From RGIG8767 sp964531805 (lineage in GTDB: Bacteria > Bacillota > Clostridia > Lachnospirales > Lachnospiraceae): 21,500 nt of DNA. The stretch covers positions 1-21,500 of the forward strand of contig CAZHGE010000051.1 of assembly GCA_964531805.1 (NCBI GenBank), read 5' to 3'. Below are positions 16,931-21,500 of this stretch, one piece after another (position 1 is the first letter of the stretch; each line of letters starts with the position of its first letter). The notes below the pieces were generated by a model. It was not told the DNA's origin, ran no database searches, and saw only the letters and a list, made by a program, of their open reading frames with translations. Made by a program: the position numbers and the translations under genes.

Positions 16931-16961
16931 CATAACACCGTTATCTGATAACAATGTTATG
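16931..16961. promoter_or_regulatory. Tandem TetR operators at the tetR promoter
   Basis: Two 15-mers, CATAACACCGTTATC (16931-16945) and GATAACAATGTTATG (16947-16961), flank T16946 and are near-mirror images (two mismatches in 15). Each is also itself a palindrome of the CATAACA-T-TGTTATG type. They cover the probable -10 of tetR (-35 TTGACA on the minus strand at 16987-16982). Two dimers could bind on one face. Confidence 0.75.
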
Positions 16962-17099
16962 TTATAGCATTCTATTTAAGTTGTCAATTATTTTTATAAA
17001 TTTTCAATTGTTTTCTTTTTACTTTTAAAATAAAATAGTTGCCATTATGTATCGTGTATTATATAATTCTACTATCACAAATCTAGCAAAATACAAAAA

Positions 17100-17171
17100 T
17101 ACGAATGAGAAAATCAAATAGTATATTGACAATTTATATATTAACGTTGACATATTTTCAACTCATTCGTA
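17100..17171. repeat. Perfect 10-bp inverted repeat framing the RNA promoter
   Basis: TACGAATGAG (17100-17109) and CTCATTCGTA (17162-17171) are exact reverse complements 52 nt apart. The right copy overlaps the spacer and first bases of the -10. Looping operators or an insertion scar are possible. Confidence 0.6.
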
Positions 17172-17175
17172 TAAT
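17147..17175 (+). promoter_or_regulatory. Perfect consensus promoter for the structured RNA
   Basis: TTGACA (17147-17152), 17 nt, TATAAT (17170-17175): both hexamers and the spacing are ideal for sigma-A. Transcription would begin near 17182. Such a strong promoter ahead of an RNA with its own terminator suggests that the RNA is made in large amounts. Confidence 0.9.
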
Positions 17176-17181
17176 AATATT

Positions 17182-17377
17182 AGATGAGACAGCGTGCTGT
17201 TTCAAGTGGACTAACACTATAATCCGAAGCCTTACTGAACGTATGTGTCAGTCGTTGGCAGGCAACAGAAAAACCTGAAGTCTCGCTGGATGTTTATACC
17301 AGCCGTTGGCGGACAACAGAAAAATTAGTCACTAAAAGAGAGTTGATAATACTACGGTATTACAACTCTCTTTTTTT
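17182..17377 (+). ncRNA. Structured two-unit repeat RNA upstream of PBECR4-like gene
   Basis: Two 51-nt units (about 17223-17273 and 17274-17324) share the order leader-GAAG, hairpin A, C, hairpin B, CAGAAAAA. Hairpin A is ACTGA/TCAGT in unit 1 and GCTGG/CCAGC in unit 2, with two compensatory base-pair changes. Hairpin B is GTTG/CAAC with loop GCAGG or GCGGA. Loop 1 CAGG (17259-17262) is complementary to leader 2 CCTG (17274-17277). Loop 2 CGGA (17310-17313) is complementary to leader 1 TCCG (17223-17226). A closing stem of 9 bp joins AGTG-g-ACTAA (17205-17214) with TTAGTCACT (17325-17333). An intrinsic terminator ends the RNA. It may be a type III-like antitoxin RNA or a structured attenuator; the family is not one I know. 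Confidence 0.75.
17334..17377 (+). terminator. Intrinsic terminator between RNA and nuclease gene
   Basis: AAAGAGAGTTGATAATAC pairs with GTATTACAACTCTCTTT around the loop TACG, with one bulged A, and the T-run is at 17371-17377. This long stem should stop most transcripts 37 nt before the downstream ATG, leaving the gene to rare readthrough. Confidence 0.9.
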
Positions 17378-17413
17378 ACTCCTAATCAACATTTATAATG
17401 AAAGGGCCAAAAG

Positions 17414-18055
17414 ATGAATCACAATCAGCAAAAATATAAAGAAGCAATCCGTATTATCACATCTTGTGCCAAGGACTATAATAAAACCCTTAAAGGAAAT
17501 AACTATATTTTTATTTATAAAAATCGTACCACTAATACAATAGAATACTTTGAGAGCGTTTTCTTAGCACATAATTTTCAACATCTTACCGGTATTGAAT
17601 TCATTAACAAACATGGTTACTTATTACATAATCCCAATTTTTTCTATCATAAATGTATAAATAGCACAATAAAAGAATCTGAAATACGCTTCAAATCAGA
17701 TGGCACTACTGAACTAAAATTAAAGGCTTTACCGTTAATTGTAAATTTCTTAAAATCTTCAAAAATGACTGCAATTTATAATTCTACAAAACCAAAACTT
17801 TCCATTGACCGATTAGCTGGTACTACAAATTTTTGTTTAGGTTTTACAAAAGGCAAAAAATATTATGTACCAAGTTCCTGCATATTAGAAGATATTAGAA
17901 ATTTATCTGATACTACATACCAAATATTAGCCATATTCTCAAAACCTGCTTCTAAAGCAACTCCTGTATACAGGGATGTTCGTTATGTTGCAAAAGGAGT
18001 CAATTTACATACTTTAATGCTATCTCCTGATTTGTCTGCACTTATCGACATATAA
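17414..18055 (+). CDS. PBECR4-like putative RNA nuclease (candidate toxin)
   Basis: 213 residues, Lys-rich, no signal peptide or membrane segment. From memory of the family it matches PBECR4 proteins, one of the groups with a Barnase-EndoU-ColicinE5/D-RelE nuclease fold: 'YFESVFLAHNFQHLTGIEF' (45-63), 'FYHKCINSTIKESEIRF' (77-93), 'DGTTELKLKALPLI' (96-109), 'LAGTTNFCLGF' (134-144), 'YYVPSSCILEDIRNLS' (150-165) and 'YVAKGVNL' (191-198). H57, the Lys residues near 102-104 and K194 are candidate active-site residues, not proven. AAAGGG lies 7 nt before the ATG. The gene is more AT-rich than its neighbours and inserted between unrelated transporter genes, ending 6 nt from the convergent permease stop, which suggests transfer. 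It follows the structured RNA and terminator, as toxins do in type III systems. Confidence 0.7.
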   Translation: MNHNQQKYKEAIRIITSCAKDYNKTLKGNNYIFIYKNRTTNTIEYFESVFLAHNFQHLTGIEFINKHGYLLHNPNFFYHKCINSTIKESEIRFKSDGTTELKLKALPLIVNFLKSSKMTAIYNSTKPKLSIDRLAGTTNFCLGFTKGKKYYVPSSCILEDIRNLSDTTYQILAIFSKPASKATPVYRDVRYVAKGVNLHTLMLSPDLSALIDI

Positions 18056-18061
18056 TGCATT

Positions 18062-19321
18062 TTACTCCCTATTTCCCTTCAGACTCTCTACCATATCCAC
18101 TTTGGATACTTTCCGTCTTAACAGGAATAGTGAGCCAAAATAACTCAGACAGACAAGCATGACTGTGTAGATAAAACTTTGCGGAGCAATATATGCTTTT
18201 GGTAAAACACCGATAAACTCAGCCAGCCACGCCATAAACCAATTAACGGAAGCAAATACCAGTGGAATGCTGACAAGAATTCCTATTGGTAATAAAATAT
18301 GATTAATCCGCAATACAATTTGATTAATCTGTTTATCCTGATATCCCAATACTTTCAGCATGGAAATATTGGAACGGTTTTCGGATACCAGCATGTTGAC
18401 CGCTACATAGATGGATGCCACACAAATAATTGCCCCTAAAACAATCAGGAAATACACCATTACATTCATCATATTGGACATATTCTGGAACTGCTCCTTA
18501 GCATCCGCCTTTTTTACTGTTTCAATTACTTTTGAATCCGGGATATCTAATTCAACATCACTCATAATGACATTATTCAAGTTTTCCTCTATATCCAGTA
18601 TCTTGGCTACATTGCCTTTGTTTGTAAAAACAGCATTCTGCATATCATTATCGATAATTCCAGCCACTGTAATCTCATATTCTTCCAAAGTCAAAGGATT
18701 GCATAGTGTAATCTTATCATCTTCATTTATATTCTGCAATTTGGCTAATACATTGGTAACATAATAGCCATCCTCAAGTTTGATATCATTTCCCTGCATA
18801 TCTTTAAGATCCAAATATGGGTTGGAATTCGTTGTACCAATGATGCTGAATTGCTCGCCATCTTTATTTTCCACTGTAGACATAATAACCGGCTCACCAC
18901 CATATTCGATTCCTTCAATCAGTTCGTTTAACACATACTGATATTCAAAGCTGCCCATCTCATCCACCATATTTTGTTTTGTGTAGTCCATCGTATCCAA
19001 AAAACTATACCCTAAAAGCGCAATATAACTTCCCAAGAAAATTCCAAGGAACACCACAAACGTTCTGGAAGGATTACCAATTAATGAGCGTAACGCATAC
19101 TTAAGCCTGAAAGATACCTTGTTTTTCGCCAGCAATCTGCGATAGCCTTTTTTCCCCTGATCCGAATTATCATTTAGCAAAAGTACGGTGTCTTTCTTAA
19201 GTAACTTATTTACCGAATTCATTGCCGCTAAAATATACATGACCGTCGGAATCATAATTCCTAAAATTGCCGCCATAGGACCCAAATGACACTCAATTCG
19301 CATAGGCTCATAATCCTGCAA
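18062..19321 (-). pseudogene. C-terminal part of amber-interrupted ABC permease (transporter 2)
   Basis: This frame is the same as that of the N-terminal part and follows its TAG after a few codons (PFGELG...). It holds the last helix of the first FtsX domain ('MAAILGIMIPTVMYILAAMNSV'), a linker ('LLAKNKVSFRLKYALRSLIG'), a second membrane helix ('TFVVFLGIFLGSYIALLGYSF'), an outside domain, and the final FtsX domain with three helices ending 'VSKVDMVESLKGNRE', as in permease 1. The only possible starts near the break are TTG at 19321 and later ATGs with no clear ribosome site. Alone it would lack the first outside domain. Confidence 0.85.
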
Positions 19322-19339
19322 TCCCAGTTCTCCAAAAGG

Positions 19340-20284
19340 CTACGCAAAAATCATGGCAAAGATTGCTGCAAATGTACCACCAAGAATACCCGGAATCATC
19401 GCAAAGCCTGCGTAATGAAACATTAATTTGCTTTTTTTATACCCCAGTGCAGTTAACGTACCAATCAATTTCTGTTCAGACTTTACTTTTCGACTGATTA
19501 CAATACTTACTAACACGACTACAATAAGAGGCATAATCAATAAAATAATGTAAGATATGGCAATAAACATCTCCGCCTGCATTTTAACCATATCAATTCG
19601 CATATTTTCAGCGGCAGAAATATAAGTACGCATAAAATACTTCTCGTTGATTTCTTTACGGAATTCAGTCTGGTTATCTTTATCATAACAGACTTGATAA
19701 ATGCAGTTTTCTCCTCCTATTACATCATACTCCTCATCTGTTACATAAGCGAGAAAAAAGGTTGTTACATTTTTATAGGAATCACTCTCATTCTGAAGCA
19801 TATATAAATAGTCCGGTCTTTGAAAAAATCCACACACTTTATATACCTTTTCTCCAATCGTTATTTCATCTCCCAGGGACACTTCATTAAATACTGCGTA
19901 GCCTTCGGAAATAATAACCTCATCATTTGATTTAACATCCTCTCCTTCTGTAACGCTGTATAAATTAATTTCTTTTGTCTTTTTAAATACCCTTACCGTT
20001 GTACCATCTGTTTCAATATTGCTGTAATATTGAGGCTCTATATTCACCCCATACTCTTTTTCCAGTTCTTCCATATCTTCATCCGAAATAGGTAAATAGG
20101 TTGTGAAGTTCGCGTCCTCTATGTTTTGTGTCCTGAAAAAATCATCTCCAAATTCCCATATGGACTTTCCGGCAATATTCATCATAAAAAACAGAAATAG
20201 TGTCGTGACAGTTAATATAGTCGCAGAAACATAAAAAGACCGATTGCTTTTTATGCTCCGAAAATATCTTTTATTCAACTTCAT
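19340..20284 (-). pseudogene. N-terminal part of amber-interrupted ABC permease (transporter 2)
   Basis: 314 residues: an N-terminal membrane helix ('FYVSATILTVTTLFLFFMMNIAG'), an outside domain (about 40-225) like that of permease 1 ('TTYLPISDEDMEELEKEYGV', 'GTTVRVFKKTKEIN'), and the first FtsX helices ('MFIAISYIILLIMPLIVVVLV', 'GILGGTFAAIFAMIFA'). It stops at TAG (19342-19340) inside an FtsX helix. It lacks the coiled-coil insert of permease 1, so the intact protein would be about 740 residues. A good GAGGGGG precedes the ATG. The ATPase gene ends 13 nt upstream, so the two are one operon. Confidence 0.85.
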
Positions 20285-20297
20285 GTCATTCCCCCTC

Positions 20298-20996
20298 TTA
20301 AAGCACCAGCTCAGAAGCAGATTTTTTATTCTGATTTATTCTGTTTTCACGCGCTTTACCATCTTTTATATAAATCACTCTGTCTGCCATCTGCGCAATT
20401 GCTTCATTATGGGTGATAATCACAGTCGTTATCTTATATAACTTATTGATTTTCTCTATAAATTCCAAAACTGTTTTGGATGATTTTGTATCCAAAGCAC
20501 CTGTTAATTCATCACAAAGCAAAAGTTTCGGATTTTTAATAATTGCTCTGGCAATTGCGACCCTTTGCTGCTGGCCTCCGGAAAGTTCTCTTGGAAAACG
20601 ATAACGATATTTTGTCATTCCCATGGCTTCCAACACTTCTTCGATATCCAGTGGATTATTAGAAATATCCGATACTACTTCTATATTTTCAGCCACTGTC
20701 AAATCCGGAATCAGATTATAGAACTGAAAAACAAATCCAACATCCTCCTTACGATAATCGGTAAGCATTTTGTTTTTGTAACCGGAAAGATTACGATCTC
20801 CAATGATTATTTCGCCTTCATCCAAATGATCCAACCCGCCCAACATGTTAAGTAAAGTTGATTTGCCTGAACCGGAAGGACCTAAGATAACACAGATTTC
20901 TCCTTTTTCAATCTCTACATTAGCATGATCCAGTGCATAGACAAGTGACTCACCTTCTCCGTATTTTTTGGTTGCATTTTTCAGTGTGATAAACAT
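20298..20996 (-). CDS. ABC transporter ATPase, MacB/LolD type (transporter 2)
   Basis: 232 residues. Walker A 'GPSGSGKS' (39-46), Q-loop 'FQFYNL', signature 'LSGGQQQR' and switch His 'ITHNE' are intact. Walker B and D-loop read 'LLLCDELTGALD': the catalytic Glu is kept but the usual Pro of DEPTGALD is Leu. GGAGGAG is 6 nt before the ATG. It is close in sequence to the ATPase of transporter 1, suggesting an old duplication. No CATAACA-type TetR operator is visible upstream; instead the leader holds a GC-rich multi-hairpin repeat (21019-21110). Its permease partner is split by an amber codon, so the transporter may be inactive. Confidence 0.92.
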   Translation of the reverse strand: MFITLKNATKKYGEGESLVYALDHANVEIEKGEICVILGPSGSGKSTLLNMLGGLDHLDEGEIIIGDRNLSGYKNKMLTDYRKEDVGFVFQFYNLIPDLTVAENIEVVSDISNNPLDIEEVLEAMGMTKYRYRFPRELSGGQQQRVAIARAIIKNPKLLLCDELTGALDTKSSKTVLEFIEKINKLYKITTVIITHNEAIAQMADRVIYIKDGKARENRINQNKKSASELVL

Positions 20997-21018
20997 ATTT
21001 TCTCCTCCTCATAATAAA

Positions 21019-21110
21019 GGTTTGCTTGCAAACTCTCGCGCCGAGCGCGGGTTGCGAAGCAACATTTACATTACCGCGCGAGTGTGCATCCGACACACCA
21101 CGACTTTGTA
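21019..21110. repeat. GC-rich multi-hairpin repeat (REP-like)
   Basis: A compact GC-rich element in AT-rich DNA contains GTTTG/CAAAC (21020-21033), CTCGCGC (21035-21041) pairing with GCGCGAG (21076-21082), an inner GTTGC-GAA-GCAAC hairpin (21051-21063), and GTGTG/CACAC (21082-21098). It encodes no credible protein. I recall near-identical strings between genes of Lachnospiraceae, so I read it as a dispersed palindromic repeat; copy number cannot be seen here. It lies in the presumed leader of the transporter 2 operon, ending about 25 nt before the ATPase ATG. Confidence 0.65.
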
Positions 21111-21180
21111 GCATATCCACCATCAGAAAAAAGAAGGACATATTTGCCCAATGTCATTTAGTTAAAGTTTCAAGAAAATA

Positions 21181-21219
21181 CACCCGTCCACTTATGCGAA
21201 AAGTGGGCGGGTGCTTTTT
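21181..21219. terminator. Intrinsic terminator between arsC-like gene and repeat
   Basis: CACCCGTCCACTT (21181-21193) pairs with AAGTGGGCGGGTG (21201-21213), with one wobble pair. A T-run follows on the plus strand. On the minus strand, where the ArsC-like gene ends, the exit is moderately T-rich (TATTTTCTT), so it probably serves that gene too. Confidence 0.7.
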
Positions 21220-21255
21220 TCTATGTAATTCGTAAGACTGAAAGTTTGGCGTGCT

Positions 21256-21500
21256 TTACATCAATTCATTTCTTAACTGCAAAACCTTACTTTCAATTTT
21301 TCTAATAACTATTTTAAATTCTTCATCCGATTTTCCAGTAGGGTCTTCCAATCCCCAATTATCATCAAATGCTCTACCAATAAAAGGGCATCCAATATTA
21401 CAGCCCATTGAAATTGCCACATCCGGACTTGGAATATCCGAAATCAGTTTTGAATACTGTGTCTGTTCCATGTCAATTCCATACAACTCTTTCATAATAC
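21256..21500 (-). CDS. arsC: Arsenate reductase, thioredoxin type (3' part)
   Basis: The visible 80 or so residues are the C-terminal part of a low-molecular-weight phosphatase-like arsenate reductase, which reduces arsenate to arsenite in the cytoplasm using thioredoxin. 'DVAISMGCNIGCPFIGRAFD' carries the Cys pair used in the catalytic disulfide relay, and 'WGLEDPTGKSDEEF' is the typical acid loop. The catalytic N-terminal CxxNSCRS loop lies beyond the window edge. Full-length homologues are about 130 residues, so the 5' end is cut off by the window and not by a mutation, as far as can be seen. A terminator lies just downstream. Confidence 0.88.
   Translation of the reverse strand, partial: IMKELYGIDMEQTQYSKLISDIPSPDVAISMGCNIGCPFIGRAFDDNWGLEDPTGKSDEEFKIVIRKIESKVLQLRNELM

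Noticed and set aside
16921..17100. Transposon ends around the RNA-nuclease locus
   Set aside because: Apart from the 10-bp inverted repeat near the promoter I found no matching repeat or target duplication at the right side near 18056.
17182..17377. T-box, guanidine or other known riboswitch
   Set aside because: None of the conserved blocks I know for these classes is present, and the downstream gene is not an amino-acid or transport gene.
17394..17399. Separate promoter for the PBECR4-like gene from TATAAT at this site
   Set aside because: The -35 position is only a T-run, and transcription would start so close to the ATG that the ribosome site would be lost.
1165..20284. Genome-wide TAG recoding
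   Set aside because: TAG ends several intact genes at the expected family length (for example 15435, 11863, 16290, 5026, 1165), so it works as a stop here.
20950..21235. Small proteins read from the GC-rich repeat on either strand
   Set aside because: The frames are by-products of the palindromic repeat, with no ribosome sites and no family resemblance.

Overview
The window looks like chromosome of a low-GC, Gram-positive gut anaerobe, most likely a Lachnospiraceae-type Clostridium relative. The grounds are AT-rich intergenic DNA, strong AGGAGG-type ribosome sites, and family-typical genes: DUF3793 plus flavodoxin, RibU under an FMN riboswitch, FtsX-type antimicrobial-peptide-like ABC transporters, and a thioredoxin-type ArsC. 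The species call is inference.

Layout: (1) 1-750, a YbaK-type tRNA-deacylase homologue with its own promoter and terminator. (2) 777-1110, a tandem array of about six diverged palindromic repeats with a near-exact 52-bp period. (3) 1165-5751, minus strand: a DUF5058-type membrane protein, a second membrane protein, an anchored M20 peptidase, a 2H phosphoesterase and a membrane-anchored Ig-like protein that resembles only the tail of BlaR1. (4) 5925-7662, minus: an atypical Fur-family regulator, DUF3793 and flavodoxin; the fur and flavodoxin promoters share a GTTAG/CTAAC palindrome. (5) 7754-9322, plus: FMN riboswitch, ribU and a PNPOx-like flavoprotein, one flavin-responsive unit. (6) 9356-12645, minus: a double-receiver protein and a 7-TM hybrid histidine kinase broken by one in-frame TAG. 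(7) 12842-16961, minus: ABC transporter 1 (ATPase and FtsX permease) and an autoregulated TetR repressor, with matching palindromic operators at both promoters. (8) 17100-18055, plus: a perfect promoter, a structured two-unit repeat RNA, an intrinsic terminator and a PBECR4-like putative nuclease. (9) 18062-20996, minus: ABC transporter 2, whose permease is also broken by one in-frame TAG. (10) 21019-21110, a GC-rich multi-hairpin repeat; then the 3' part of arsC, cut by the window edge.

The most interesting locus is 17100-18055. The gene order (promoter, repeat RNA, terminator, BECR-fold nuclease) is that of a type III toxin-antitoxin system, but the toxin family differs from ToxN, CptN and TenpN. 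The two 51-nt RNA units show compensatory changes in a hairpin stem, and crossed complementarity in which each unit's loop matches the other unit's leader. This is a candidate for an undescribed RNA-controlled nuclease system. The 52-bp hairpin array and the two amber-interrupted genes are the next most notable items.
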